DNA from: Mycobacterium sp. GA-2829 | GTDB taxonomy: Bacteria; Actinomycetota; Actinomycetes; Mycobacteriales; Mycobacteriaceae | Assembly (NCBI RefSeq): GCF_001499965.1 | Contig: NZ_LQIT01000023.1 | Coordinates: forward strand, 62,001 to 126,000 | Length of the DNA stretch: 64,000 nucleotides | Direction: 5' to 3' | Shown here: piece after piece, positions 8,127 to 16,795 of the stretch | Layout: the number at the start of each line of letters is the position of its first letter | How positions within the stretch are numbered: the first letter of the stretch is position 1 | Translations under genes and position numbers: made by a program | The notes under the pieces: model-generated | What the model was told of the DNA's origin: nothing | The model's database searches: none | Seen by the model: only the letters and a program-made list of their open reading frames with translations

Positions 8127-9518
8127 TCAGTTCGCCGCTTCGGCCGTGGCGCTGCGCGCAGGCGCCGCCGCGGCCAGGCGTTCGGTGGCCGTCTCGATGC
8201 CGCGGGCCAGTTCGTCGACGTCGGGTACGGCGTCGAAATCGGAGGCGATCCCGAACACCAGACGATCGTCATAGCTGAGGATTGCCACGGCCGTTCGCAT
8301 TCCGAGCGCCATCGGCGGGATCGGCAGCATCCGAACTACGTCGTGGCCTGCGATCCGCAGACGCCGTCGAGGTCCGGGGACGTTCGTGGCCAGTGTGACG
8401 ATCCCTCGTTGCGGCAGTCCGGTGACGGTCCGCACCACCCGGGCGCTGACCGCGAACGGAACGAACCTGATCGCCGACAGCACGGTGGAGGCGGCGCGGC
8501 GCTGGTTGCCGGCTTTGACCCGGTTGAGGCGGCGATGCACCACACGTAACTGCTCGACCGGGTCCGGTTTGTCCACCGGCAGGTACGGAATCATCACCGA
8601 GACACGATTATCGGTTCGGTCGAGGGCGTTGCGGGTGCGCGTCGACACGGGAACGAGCGTCCGCAGGGAGGTGCGCTGGGGTTCGCGGCCGCGGCGCAGG
8701 AACGCGGCGCGGAAGCTGTCGGTGATCGCGGCCAGCGCGACATCATTGAGCGTCACGTCGAAGGTGTCACAGATTTCGGCCACCGTGTCGAGCGAAACTT
8801 CGGCCGCGCTGAAACGCCGCATCGCGGAGACCTCCCCGAGGAAGGGTGACTCCTGCCCCGTGCGGATCAGCCCGTCGAGGATCTCGAGCGTGCCTTCCAC
8901 GGTGACGGCGGCCGCCTTCGCCACACCCGTCGCGGTCCGGTAGGCGCCACCGACCCACCGGAGTGGGTTCAGACTTATTGAGGAATGTGTATCTGCCTGT
9001 AGCACAGTGTGTTTCGCCGCATGTACTTCACTGAGATAGGTGTCGTGGCCGCCGTCGTCGCTGAGCCCGGTGAGTAACCGCATGGTCGCGATGCCGTCGG
9101 CAATGCAGTGGTGGATCTTCATCAGGATCGCCCACCGGTCGTCGGCGAGCCCTTCGAGGATCCAGCACTGCCACAGCGGCCGATCCCGATCCAGGCGCTG
9201 CTCCATCACCTCGGCGGCGAAGCGGAACAGTGCCGCGTCGTCACCGGGATGGGGGAGGGCGGCGTGGTGGATATGGTGACCGATGTCCAGATGCGGGTCG
9301 TCCCGCCATTCCGGGGCCTCGAGATCGAGGGGCTGGAAATGCACCACCTGGCGGAACCGCGGAACCTGTAGCAGCCGCGCGCTCATCGCGTCGACGATGG
9401 CCACGTAGTCCGGCATCGGACCGTCCAGGACCGCCAGGCCGCCGACCGCGAGGCTGATGTGCCGGTCCGCGTCCTCGGCCTGCAGGAATCCGGCATCCAG
9501 GGCAGTCAAACGTTCCAC
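8127..9518 (-). CDS. tgs1: Triacylglycerol synthase (wax ester synthase/DGAT family)
   Basis: Acyl-CoA:diacylglycerol acyltransferase that builds storage triacylglycerol. The catalytic motif HHCIADG sits in MKIHHCIADGIA, and the WS/DGAT start RLTALDAGFLQAEDAD is clear. I start it at GTG 9518, giving 463 residues, which as I recall is the length of M. tuberculosis Tgs1. The longer ATG at 9560 lies inside the DosR-type box, and the -10 at 9530-9525 places the transcript start on the GTG (leaderless). The product is expected under hypoxia, matching the known DosR control of tgs1. The symbol is by analogy; mycobacteria have many paralogues. Confidence 0.82.
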   Translation of the reverse strand: MERLTALDAGFLQAEDADRHISLAVGGLAVLDGPMPDYVAIVDAMSARLLQVPRFRQVVHFQPLDLEAPEWRDDPHLDIGHHIHHAALPHPGDDAALFRFAAEVMEQRLDRDRPLWQCWILEGLADDRWAILMKIHHCIADGIATMRLLTGLSDDGGHDTYLSEVHAAKHTVLQADTHSSISLNPLRWVGGAYRTATGVAKAAAVTVEGTLEILDGLIRTGQESPFLGEVSAMRRFSAAEVSLDTVAEICDTFDVTLNDVALAAITDSFRAAFLRRGREPQRTSLRTLVPVSTRTRNALDRTDNRVSVMIPYLPVDKPDPVEQLRVVHRRLNRVKAGNQRRAASTVLSAIRFVPFAVSARVVRTVTGLPQRGIVTLATNVPGPRRRLRIAGHDVVRMLPIPPMALGMRTAVAILSYDDRLVFGIASDFDAVPDVDELARGIETATERLAAAAPARSATAEAAN

Positions 9519-9524
9519 CGCATC

Positions 9525-9570
9525 ACTGTCTCGCCGAGAAGCGGTGCGCGGAAGGGTCATTGGTCCCCGA
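9525..9570 (-). promoter_or_regulatory. DosR-type box plus -10 for the triacylglycerol synthase
   Basis: On the minus strand 9570-9551 reads TCGGGGACCAATGACCCTTC, a strong DosR-box fit. A GACAGT -10 at 9530-9525 follows after 20 bases. Six bases further is the GTG at 9518, so the message is probably leaderless. Confidence 0.7.
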
Positions 9571-9703
9571 CCTGGGGGCCGGCTGCCCACGGCCCAGCAC
9601 CCTGACCGCAGTCCGCTGCCGGGAGGCCCTCGTCAGCGAACTGGCGCCGGAGCGGGGCAGCACCGGTTCCTGGAAACGCGTCCCCTACGCGAACCGCCGC
9701 TCA

Positions 9704-9709
9704 TAAACT
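9704..9709 (+). promoter_or_regulatory. Candidate -10 for the lipoprotein operon
   Basis: TAAACT at 9704-9709 matches the mycobacterial TANNNT -10 and lies 26 bases before the ATG at 9736. No convincing -35 or DosR box at the standard distance was found. Confidence 0.4.
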
Positions 9710-9735
9710 CGGATTTCCCACCGAAGGAGGATCAA

Positions 9736-10095
9736 ATGATCCCGAAGGCAAGGCTTTCCTTGATCGTCACGATCATCGCCGTTGCGCTCACCGTGGGCGC
9801 TTGTGGTGGGTCCACCACCTCGGAAACCGCCGAACCACCCAATCCAGCAACCACTTCCGCGCTTCCCGGCGACGCGGGTGGGAAGGTGTCCGCCAACACC
9901 TCCTCGGTGGAGGACATCGCCGCAGCCCTTGAGTCCGCCGGGGTGAGCAACGCCGAGCGCTGGGCACACGAGGTCGTCGAGTACCGCCCATATCCGCCCG
10001 ACGATCCCAATATGCAGAAGTTGCGGGACAACTTGGAGAAGTACAACCCTGGTGAGGAGACCGTGAACAAGATCGTCTCGGCGCTGACGCCGTGA
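9736..10095 (+). CDS. Small putative lipoprotein
   Basis: A 119-residue exported protein. The ATG at 9736 follows a strong GAAGGAGG site. The N terminus has a lysine and arginine, a hydrophobic core and a lipobox-like TVGAC, so Cys at about residue 23 would be lipidated and held at the membrane. A Thr/Pro-rich linker leads to a small helical domain of about 70 residues (SSVEDIAAALESAGV and a YNPGEETVNKIVSAL end). The family is not recognised. The stop overlaps the next gene's start (GTGA). Confidence 0.75.
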   Translation: MIPKARLSLIVTIIAVALTVGACGGSTTSETAEPPNPATTSALPGDAGGKVSANTSSVEDIAAALESAGVSNAERWAHEVVEYRPYPPDDPNMQKLRDNLEKYNPGEETVNKIVSALTP

Positions 10096-10562
10096 CGACG
10101 CCGTGGGTACGACGATCCCTACTGGCGGTGACGGCGGCGGGGATCGTCGCGACCGCCTTCGAGTTGGCCTCGGAACGCCATTGGAACGGCTTCGAACAAC
10201 TCATCCCCTGGGCGGCGGCGGCCGTGCTCACCGTCGCCGTCGGCCTGGCGTGTACTCGCAGAAGAGCCGCGCACCTGCTGGCGCGCACGCTGGCCCTGAT
10301 GGTGATGGGCGCATCGCTGTACGGTGTGCTCGACCACGCCGCGGTCAACCATCACTCCGGCCCCCTCGATCAGCGCTACGCCGACTCGTGGGACGCGATG
10401 TCGGAAACCCAGCAATGGTGGTACGCCGTCACGAAGATGGTTGGGCCCGCACCCGTTCTGGCGCCGGGCATCCTCGCGCAGACCGCCTTCCTGCTCATCC
10501 TGGCCAGCGCGCTGCGTGCAAACGACGCTCGGGAATTTGGCGCCGTCACCGCTGGCCGGTGA
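10092..10562 (+). CDS. Integral membrane protein, about four helices
   Basis: A 156-residue hydrophobic protein with membrane segments near residues 8-25, 38-52, 65-85 and 118-140. A polar loop between the last two holds HHSGPLDQRYADSW. The GTG at 10092 overlaps the lipoprotein stop, so the two are translated together and may act together at the membrane. No family is recognised. The following 212 bases to the convergent gene end at 10775 contain no gene or strong hairpin that I can see. Confidence 0.7.
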   Translation: MTTPWVRRSLLAVTAAGIVATAFELASERHWNGFEQLIPWAAAAVLTVAVGLACTRRRAAHLLARTLALMVMGASLYGVLDHAAVNHHSGPLDQRYADSWDAMSETQQWWYAVTKMVGPAPVLAPGILAQTAFLLILASALRANDAREFGAVTAGR

Positions 10563-10774
10563 CGAACGCGCCGCGGGCCGTGGCCATCGACGCGTCGGCG
10601 ACACTTCCGCCCCCGCGCGCCCCGGAGTCACGCGGAATCAGCCACAGGCAGTGCGTGAGAACCACTGCGCTGGAACCAATCCGGCCCCACGTCAGCGGGA
10701 ATTGCTCGACGGCGACGAGGTGATGTCCGCCGGACCTGGCATGGGCAGACGCCGCTCAGCGGTCCCTCGGACAG

Positions 10775-11659
10775 TCAGGACTGCCGGGCCACGATGACCG
10801 GCACGTGGGCGGCCTGGGCGACCGCGGAACTCACCGATCCCAGGAGCATCCCGGCGAATCCGCCGCGGCCATGGCTGCCCACGACCACGAGCTGAGCGTG
10901 ATCGGACTGGTCGAGTAGTTGGCGCACCGCATTGTCGCGCACCACCACACGGCGCACCGTGACGTCGGGATAGCGCTCCTGCCATCCGGCCAGCCGTTCC
11001 GACAGCAGCTCCTCTGCCTCCGGCCGGAACCGCACCCATTCTTCACTCGGGTAGGCGTAGATGATCGGATCACTCCAGGCATGCACCGCGACCAGATCGA
11101 CGTGTCGCCGCGAGGCCTGCTCGAACGCGATGGCGGTGGCCAACTCGGATGCCCGCGACCCGTCGATACCGACCACCACTGGCGCATCGGCCTTCTCGGG
11201 CGTGATCTCCTCGTCGTGGATCACCGCCACCGGGCAGTGCGCGTGGTGCACCAGACCGCGCCCCACCGAACCGAGCAACCGTCGACCGATCGCACCGAGG
11301 CCGCTACTTCCGACCACCAACATCGCGGCGTCCTTGGACAGATCGACCATCGTCGACACGATGTGGCCCGACACGCTGCGGGCGCGCACCATGATCGGCC
11401 CCTCGTCCGCGGTGGCGGCTTCGGCGACTTTGACTGCCTCGTCGAGGATTTCCTGGTTGCGGGTTTCGATCGTGTGCCAGAACGCGTCCGACGGTGGCAC
11501 ATCGAGCCACATCCGCATCTCGGTGTCGGGGAAGACGTTGATCACGGTCAACGGGAGGTCGCGGCCGGCCGCTTCGCGCGCCGCCCACGTGACGGCTCGC
11601 TGGGCGCCCGGTGACCCGTCGACTCCGACCACGATGCCCTCTTTCGCTGGTGCTGTCAT
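10775..11659 (-). CDS. Universal stress protein, two UspA domains
   Basis: A 294-residue tandem UspA protein starting with ATG at 11659 ([19 protein letters not shown]). Domain 1 has GSSGLGAI then GSVGRG; domain 2, from about VGIDGSRAS, has GSHGRGGF then GSVSSAVAQ. The second domain is nearly the same as that of the protein at 1522, so the two are recent paralogues. A DosR-type promoter is at 11693-11739. It is divergent from the stress protein at 11856 and shares a 196-base regulatory interval with it. Confidence 0.9.
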   Translation of the reverse strand: MTAPAKEGIVVGVDGSPGAQRAVTWAAREAAGRDLPLTVINVFPDTEMRMWLDVPPSDAFWHTIETRNQEILDEAVKVAEAATADEGPIMVRARSVSGHIVSTMVDLSKDAAMLVVGSSGLGAIGRRLLGSVGRGLVHHAHCPVAVIHDEEITPEKADAPVVVGIDGSRASELATAIAFEQASRRHVDLVAVHAWSDPIIYAYPSEEWVRFRPEAEELLSERLAGWQERYPDVTVRRVVVRDNAVRQLLDQSDHAQLVVVGSHGRGGFAGMLLGSVSSAVAQAAHVPVIVARQS

Positions 11660-11692
11660 GTTGCCTCCCTCAATGGACCGTTCACTGATCCG

Positions 11693-11739
11693 ACGGTAGG
11701 AGCCCGCGCCTGCCTCCCGATGGAGGCCTTGGTCACCTG
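11693..11739 (-). promoter_or_regulatory. Weak DosR-type box plus -10 for the 10775 stress protein
   Basis: On the minus strand the box at 11739-11720 contains GTGACCAAGGCCTC. It is followed after 21 bases by TACCGT at 11698-11693 as the -10. The box alone is degenerate; its position is what supports it. Confidence 0.5.
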
Positions 11740-11751
11740 ATCGGCGTCCCG

Positions 11752-11819
11752 GTGAGGACCAAAGACCCGGGCTGGTGGGTCCAAGGACTCCGTCTGCCTC
11801 GCCGGCGCTGCCATAACGT
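11752..11819 (+). promoter_or_regulatory. Two tandem DosR-type boxes plus -10 for the 11856 operon
   Basis: Box 1 (11752-11771) contains AGGACCAAAGACCC and box 2 (11774-11793) contains GGGTCCAAGGACTC. Their start-to-start distance is 22 bp, two helix turns, so both face the same side. TAACGT at 11814-11819 follows box 2 by 20 bases. Paired boxes are common at strongly hypoxia-induced promoters. Confidence 0.72.
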
Positions 11820-11855
11820 CATGGCGCGGTCCACACCCGCCGACAAGGAGATCCG

Positions 11856-12668
11856 ATGTCCCCCTTACATCCGATACACCCCGTTGTCGTGGGCGTGGAC
11901 GGCTCCGACGCGGCGCTGGACGCGGTGAGATGGGCGGTCGTCGAAGCTGCCCACCGTGACGTGCCGCTGCGGCTGGTGCACGCCATCAAAGCGTCGCGAG
12001 GCGCCGACGCGCAGGATGGCGACTTCGGCCTCGAACGCGAGTACGCGCAGACGGCGCTGCGGGCCGCCGCCGCCGTCGCGCGATCGGTCGACGGTGGCCT
12101 CGAGGTCGACACCGACATCGTATGGGGCGCCCCCGAACGGGCTCTGGTGGCCGAATCCGAGAACGCGACTTTGGTGTGCGTCGGCTCGGTCGGCATCGGT
12201 GCTGTGTCTAGCGTTGTCCTGGGCTCCACCGCCGCCATGGTCGCCGCGCACGCACTGTGCTCCGTCGCCGTTATTCGCCGTGGCGCCACGCCGGATGTCG
12301 GCTGTATCGCGGTGGCCACCGATCTGACCCCCGACAGCGACCGCGTCGTCGAGGCCGCACTGGAGGAGGCCCGGTTGTTCGGTTGCCCGGTGGTGATCGT
12401 CGGCGTTCGTCGGTGGGAATCCGGGGAGATCGATTACGACGCGTTGGACCGGCACGCGGGCCTGGTGGCGCGGCGCTATCCCGAGGTGCCGGCGCACGTG
12501 GTGCGCACCAATGCCGGGATTGTGCAGTACCTGGCCGACCGGGCGGATGGCAGCGTCGGCATGGTCGTCGTCGGTGACGCGGACGCCGACGCGGTGGCCC
12601 GGATCGTCGGCGCGCACAACGCCCTATGCCACGGCGCGCGACGGCATTCCGTGCTCGTGGTGCGCTGA
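11856..12668 (+). CDS. Universal stress protein with degenerate second domain
   Basis: A 270-residue protein. Domain 1 (about 1-140) is a UspA fold with VGVDGSDAAL and the loop GSVGIGAV then GST. Domain 2 is much diverged: it starts at CIAVATDL and its end (VVVGDADADAVARIV) lacks the glycine-rich ATP loop, so only one site probably binds nucleotide. The start ATG follows AAGGAG. A DosR-type double-box promoter lies upstream, and its stop overlaps the acetyltransferase start at 12668. Confidence 0.85.
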   Translation: MSPLHPIHPVVVGVDGSDAALDAVRWAVVEAAHRDVPLRLVHAIKASRGADAQDGDFGLEREYAQTALRAAAAVARSVDGGLEVDTDIVWGAPERALVAESENATLVCVGSVGIGAVSSVVLGSTAAMVAAHALCSVAVIRRGATPDVGCIAVATDLTPDSDRVVEAALEEARLFGCPVVIVGVRRWESGEIDYDALDRHAGLVARRYPEVPAHVVRTNAGIVQYLADRADGSVGMVVVGDADADAVARIVGAHNALCHGARRHSVLVVR

Positions 12669-13204
12669 TGGGGGAGCCGGCCGAGGTGTCGAGAGGGAAG
12701 GAGGTGCCGGCCACCGCCGAACTGCTCGACGGCAGCAGGGTGACGCTGCGGGAAGTGACCGAAGACGACCGCGCGGCGATCACCGCCCTGGCCAACGCCC
12801 TGTCCGAGGAGGAGCGGTATCTGCGGTTCTTCACCGCGCATCCCCGCTACATCGACGAATGGGTGAGTTCGTTGGTCGACACGTCGCCGGACCGGTGCAC
12901 GCTGGTGGCGTATGACGCCGCCACCCTGGTCGGGGTGGCGAACTACACCGAGACCCGTCAACCGGGATGTGCGGAGGTGGCCCTCGTGGTCGCCCACGGT
13001 CAGCACCATCGTGGCGTGGGGACGGTGCTGCTTCGTACGTTGGGCCGCATCGCTCAGGCCCACGGTCAGCGGTCCTTCATCGCCGACGTGCTCGCCGACA
13101 ACCGCGAAATGCACCGGGTCCTCAGCGATTCCGGCTGGCCGTGCAACTATGAGCGCGATGGGCCGGTCGTAACGGTCGAGGTGGATCTGGGGCAAGCGCG
13201 GTGA
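12668..13204 (+). CDS. GNAT-family acetyltransferase
   Basis: A 178-residue acetyl-CoA-dependent N-acetyltransferase. The segment LSEEERYLRFF is typical of the Pat-type protein lysine acetyltransferase domain, and the acetyl-CoA loop is QHHRGVGTVLLR. The cyclic-nucleotide domain of mycobacterial Pat is absent, so direct cAMP control is unlikely. I chose ATG 12668, which overlaps the stress protein stop (TGATG); an upstream in-frame start at 12626 would overlap that gene by 43 bases. Co-expression with a stress protein suggests a role in dormancy, perhaps acetylating metabolic enzymes; this is inference. Confidence 0.82.
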   Translation: MGEPAEVSRGKEVPATAELLDGSRVTLREVTEDDRAAITALANALSEEERYLRFFTAHPRYIDEWVSSLVDTSPDRCTLVAYDAATLVGVANYTETRQPGCAEVALVVAHGQHHRGVGTVLLRTLGRIAQAHGQRSFIADVLADNREMHRVLSDSGWPCNYERDGPVVTVEVDLGQAR

Positions 13205-13208
13205 GGCC

Positions 13209-14636
13209 TCAGGACGCCGGCGGCGCCGCCGATTCGGCCTGACCGTTGGTCGACACGTCGGCGGTCTTGGCGCCGAGCATCGCCGGCAGATCGATGCCGG
13301 AGGCCTTCAACGCCTCCACGATCTTCGCCACCGCCAGCGGGCTGACGCCCAGCAGTCCACCGACCGCGTCCTGGGTGTCGCCGGCACCGCCGATGATCGA
13401 CAGCCGCTCGATCTCCGCGAGCGGTGTTGCCGCCGCCTCGGTTGCCTTGACCACCGACTCCAGCACATCGGGCAGCGTCTGCAGTCGCGCCGCCTCGGGG
13501 GAGTAGCTGTTCAGCGCGGCCGCGATCTCCTTCTTTCCCGCCGCCTCGGCGACCAGTCGCGCCTTGATGCCGTCGGCCTCGGCCTGCCGCTCGACGCGCA
13601 ACGCGTCCGCCGCGGCCTTGCGGGCGTCGGCCTCGGCCTGCCCGGCGAGGATCGTGGCCTGCCGCTGGCCTTCGGCGCGGGCGATGTCGGCCTGCCGTTG
13701 CGCTTCAGCCGGTGCGATGACGTCGGCCTGCAGCGCGGCCTGGGACTGTTCGGCGCGGCGCTGCTCGACCTCGATGCGGGCCTGCACCCGTGCGGCCTCG
13801 GCCTGTTCGATCGCGATGCCGACGTCCTTCTGGGCGCGGGCATTGGCCAGCGGCCCCGCCTGATCGGCCTGGGCGTTTTCGGCCTCGGTCTGCGCACGCA
13901 GCCGGGCCAGTTCGACGTCGCGCTTCTGGTTGGCGGTGGCGATCGCGGTATCGGCCTCGGCCTGCGCGATCGACCCCTCCTGCCGCGCCCTGGCCGACTG
14001 GATCTGCGAATCGCGTTCGGCTTCGGCGGTGCCGACGGCGGCGTCGCGTTTGACCTCGGCGATGCGGCGCTGGCCGAGGGATTCGAGATAGCCGTTGCGG
14101 TCGGAGATGCCCGCGATCTTGAGGACGTCGACCTCCATACCGATCCGCGCGAGGTCGCCGCCTGCCTCGTCGACCACGCTGCGGGCCAGGGTGTCGCGAT
14201 TGGAGTTGAGATCCTCGACGGTCATGGTCGCGGTGATCCCGCGCAGGCTGCCCGCGAGGATCTCGTTGATCTGGCGCTGCAGTTCGTTGAGGTCGGAGGT
14301 GAGGAAGCGCTGCACCGCGGTCTGCACGGCCTCGTCGGCCGACCCGATCCGGACCAGGCCGACGGCCTCGACGTTGACCGGGACACCGTTGTTGGACAGC
14401 GCGTTCTGCAGGTTGATGCTGACGTTGAACGGTTCCAAGCTCATGATGTCGACCCGCTCGATGCCGGGCATCCGGAACCGCGCCCCGCCGCGGACCACCT
14501 TGGGCTGACCGCGACCGGTGAACACCGCGACCTCGTTGGGCGGCACCTTGATGTAGTTCTTCACGTAGATCAGCGGAACCGCGACCAGCAGTAGTACGGC
14601 GACGACGGCGATCACGATGATGAGCGTGGTGGACAC
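13209..14636 (-). CDS. Flotillin-like SPFH membrane protein
   Basis: A 475-residue flotillin. One N-terminal membrane helix (LIIVIAVVAVLLLVAVPLIY) is followed by an SPFH/band-7 domain (about 30-200). A long Ala/Glu/Gln/Arg coiled coil rich in AEA and QAD repeats covers about 200-380, and a C-terminal segment ends after LPAMLG. Flotillins scaffold membrane microdomains. It is followed on the transcript map by nothing on this strand, and its upstream neighbour at 14656 encodes an NfeD-like protein, the usual flotillin partner. Confidence 0.88.
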   Translation of the reverse strand: MSTTLIIVIAVVAVLLLVAVPLIYVKNYIKVPPNEVAVFTGRGQPKVVRGGARFRMPGIERVDIMSLEPFNVSINLQNALSNNGVPVNVEAVGLVRIGSADEAVQTAVQRFLTSDLNELQRQINEILAGSLRGITATMTVEDLNSNRDTLARSVVDEAGGDLARIGMEVDVLKIAGISDRNGYLESLGQRRIAEVKRDAAVGTAEAERDSQIQSARARQEGSIAQAEADTAIATANQKRDVELARLRAQTEAENAQADQAGPLANARAQKDVGIAIEQAEAARVQARIEVEQRRAEQSQAALQADVIAPAEAQRQADIARAEGQRQATILAGQAEADARKAAADALRVERQAEADGIKARLVAEAAGKKEIAAALNSYSPEAARLQTLPDVLESVVKATEAAATPLAEIERLSIIGGAGDTQDAVGGLLGVSPLAVAKIVEALKASGIDLPAMLGAKTADVSTNGQAESAAPPAS

Positions 14637-14655
14637 GGGTCTGGCCTTTCCGGGT

Positions 14656-15150
14656 TCAGGTCTGCGGAACTGCGACGACGTGGACGTAGTCGGCGTCGAC
14701 GTCGGCGATGTAGACGGGCGTGGCCTTGGGCAGCGCCGCTACCTCGGCGGTGACGGCCCGCGAGCGCACGCGGTTGCCGTCGGCGTCGACGAACGAGACC
14801 TCACCCCAGCCGTCGACGGGCACATCGAGGGTTACGGTGCCCAGCAGTCCGATGTAGGAGGACCGGCCGCGGTGCGAATTGGCCTGCTGACGCCGCAGGT
14901 AGGGCAGGAGCAGTCCGCTGAGCGCGGCGATCAGGACCAGGCCGGTGACCACCGCGATCACTCCGGTCGCCGCGGCGCTCAGACCGGACCAGCCCGCCAC
15001 CAACCCGCCCGCGCCCGCCCCGAGCAGCGCCGCGGACACCGCGGTCAGGCTGAGGAACGGCAGCCCGTCGGCATCGAAGTCGCCGAACAGCAGCGCCACC
15101 AGCACGGCGACGCCTCCGACGATGAATGCCGCCAGGTAGACAGTGGTCAC
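14656..15150 (-). CDS. NfeD-like membrane protein, flotillin partner
   Basis: A 164-residue protein with three or four membrane helices, then a C-terminal OB-fold-like domain (GLLGTVTLDVP, GEVSFVDADGNRV) as in NfeD1b/YuaF proteins. The start is GTG at 15150, preceded by GAAGGG six bases upstream; longer frames reach 15231 but lose that site. It lies 19 bases before the flotillin start and the two should be one operon. The OB domain is thought to sit in the cytoplasm or periplasm depending on family; topology is not settled here. Confidence 0.8.
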   Translation of the reverse strand: MTTVYLAAFIVGGVAVLVALLFGDFDADGLPFLSLTAVSAALLGAGAGGLVAGWSGLSAAATGVIAVVTGLVLIAALSGLLLPYLRRQQANSHRGRSSYIGLLGTVTLDVPVDGWGEVSFVDADGNRVRSRAVTAEVAALPKATPVYIADVDADYVHVVAVPQT

Positions 15151-15242
15151 AACAATCCCTTCAGGGGCGCCGGCGCGCGGGAGTATCGTCGTAATCATTC
15201 TGACGGCTGTGGCGCCACGCCGATGTGGCAATCGAGACGATT

Positions 15243-15270
15243 TTGGGCAGCCCAGCGAAGCGGGTAGTAT
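15243..15270 (+). promoter_or_regulatory. Candidate promoter of the infA ribosomal operon
   Basis: TTGGGC at 15243-15248 and TAGTAT at 15265-15270 with a 16-base spacer form a plausible sigma-A promoter. It would give a leader of about 165 bases before infA. No leader hairpin of a known ribosomal autoregulation type was recognised. Confidence 0.45.
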
Positions 15271-15441
15271 TGACCAACGGTGCGGTGCCCGCGCCGGCTC
15301 TTGCGTGCCTCTGGTTTCCGGAATATCCGACTACCGGCTCACGTTTCGTGGTCGGAGCGCAACTGTGCCAGTGCAGTGCGTCGTCGACTTCGGCGGCGGG
15401 CGCCGAACAACCAGAAGACAACGGAGGATCTCCGAAAAGTT

Positions 15442-15663
15442 ATGGCAAAGAAAGACGGTGCCATAGAGGTAGAGGGCCGCGTGGTCGAACCCCTGCCCAA
15501 TGCGATGTTCCGCATTGAGTTGGAGAACGGACACAAGGTTCTCGCCCACATCAGCGGCAAGATGCGGCAGCACTACATCCGCATCCTGCCCGAGGACCGT
15601 GTCGTGGTGGAGCTGTCTCCCTACGACCTGTCCCGGGGCCGCATCGTGTATCGGTACAAGTAA
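15442..15663 (+). CDS. infA: Translation initiation factor IF-1
   Basis: A 73-residue single OB-fold protein ([19 protein letters not shown] ... [15 protein letters not shown]) that occupies the ribosomal A site during initiation. The length and both ends match mycobacterial IF-1 exactly as known. It leads the cluster with rpmJ 38 bases downstream. Confidence 0.97.
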
Positions 15664-15701
15664 AAAATCAGACCAGAACGAACAAGAAGGATCTGCACGC
15701 C

Positions 15702-15815
15702 GTGAAGGTGAACCCGAGCGTCAAGCCCATCTGCGACAAGTGCAGGGTGATCCGTCGGCATGGGCGGGTCATGGTCATCTGCTCCGACCCGCGCCACAAG
15801 CAGCGGCAGGGCTGA
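15702..15815 (+). CDS. rpmJ: 50S ribosomal protein L36 (zinc-binding form)
   Basis: A 37-residue protein starting with GTG ([14 protein letters not shown]). Two early cysteines, a later Cys in VMVICSD and His in PRHKQ give the C-C-C-H zinc ribbon of the C+ type, so zinc is needed. The zinc-independent paralogue known in mycobacteria is not in this window. Confidence 0.95.
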
Positions 15816-15985
15816 TCCCGGCCCGGCTCCAGCCGGCCACATCCTGAACACAACTGAATGCTGACCTCCCAGTACCACCGAACAGATTGGCTGTTCGTAC
15901 ACGCCCGGACGGAGGCCGGGCCCCGCCACCACGGCGGGAGCGGACTGGGAACAGACCTCCGCCAAGAAGAAGGAATGGCACACCC

Positions 15986-16360
15986 ATGGCACGACTAGTG
16001 GGCGTTGACCTCCCGCGCGACAAGCGCATGGAGATCGCACTTACCTACATCTACGGCGTCGGCCGTACCCGCTCCCAGGAGATCCTGGAGGCGACCGGCA
16101 TCGACCGGGATCTGCGCACCAAGGACTTGACCGACGATCAGGTCACCCAGCTGCGCGACTACATCGAAGCGAACCTGAAGGTGGAGGGCGACCTGCGCCG
16201 CGAGGTGCAGGCGGACATCCGCCGCAAGATCGAGATCGGCTGCTACCAGGGTCTCCGGCACCGCCGTGGCCTGCCGGTGCGCGGCCAGCGGACCAAGACC
16301 AACGCGCGCACCCGCAAGGGCCCGAAGCGCACCATCGCCGGCAAGAAGAAGGCCAGGTAA
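15986..16360 (+). CDS. rpsM: 30S ribosomal protein S13
   Basis: A 124-residue protein beginning [20 protein letters not shown] with the basic C-terminal tail [13 protein letters not shown] that reaches the P-site tRNA. The ATG follows GAAGAAGGAA. Frames extending upstream to 15887 lack family similarity. The 170-base gap after rpmJ has short GC hairpins but no regulator that I recognise. Confidence 0.96.
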   Translation: MARLVGVDLPRDKRMEIALTYIYGVGRTRSQEILEATGIDRDLRTKDLTDDQVTQLRDYIEANLKVEGDLRREVQADIRRKIEIGCYQGLRHRRGLPVRGQRTKTNARTRKGPKRTIAGKKKAR

Positions 16361-16364
16361 GTAG

Positions 16365-16781
16365 ATGCCACCGAAGAAAGCAGCCGCTTCCTCCGCGAAG
16401 AAGGGGCAGAAGACCCGCCGCAGGGAGAAGAAGAACGTCCCGCACGGCGCCGCGCACATCAAGAGCACGTTCAACAACACGATCGTCTCGATCACCGATC
16501 CCCAGGGCAACGTCATCGCCTGGGCGTCGTCGGGGCACGTCGGCTTCAAGGGGTCGCGTAAGTCGACGCCGTTCGCCGCGCAGCTCGCCGCCGAGAACGC
16601 CGCTCGCAAGGCCCAGGAGCACGGGGTCAAGAAGGTCGACGTCTTCGTGAAGGGGCCCGGCTCGGGCCGTGAGACCGCCATCCGTTCGTTGCAGGCCGCC
16701 GGCCTCGAGGTCGGCGCGATCGCCGACGTCACGCCGCAGCCGCACAACGGCTGCCGTCCGCCGAAGCGGCGCCGGGTCTAG
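16365..16781 (+). CDS. rpsK: 30S ribosomal protein S11
   Basis: A 138-residue protein of the small-subunit platform, contacting the mRNA exit region. The segments [20 protein letters not shown] and [11 protein letters not shown] are diagnostic. It begins four bases after rpsM, so translation is probably coupled. Confidence 0.96.
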   Translation: MPPKKAAASSAKKGQKTRRREKKNVPHGAAHIKSTFNNTIVSITDPQGNVIAWASSGHVGFKGSRKSTPFAAQLAAENAARKAQEHGVKKVDVFVKGPGSGRETAIRSLQAAGLEVGAIADVTPQPHNGCRPPKRRRV

Positions 16782-16795
16782 GGAGGATTTAGGAA

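Noticed and set aside
9562..9580. Second DosR-like palindrome next to the triacylglycerol synthase box
   Set aside because: The GGTCCCCGACCTGGGGGCC stretch is a GC palindrome overlapping the real box and lacks the GGGAC-NN-GTCCC layout.
9668..9687. Possible DosR box before the lipoprotein gene
   Set aside because: Only the right half (CGTCCC) fits, the left half is TGGAAA, and the distance to the -10 is 16 rather than 20-21 bases.
15816..15985. Possible ribosomal-protein leader regulating rpsM
   Set aside because: Only short GC hairpins are visible; nothing resembles the S4 pseudoknot or another known leader.
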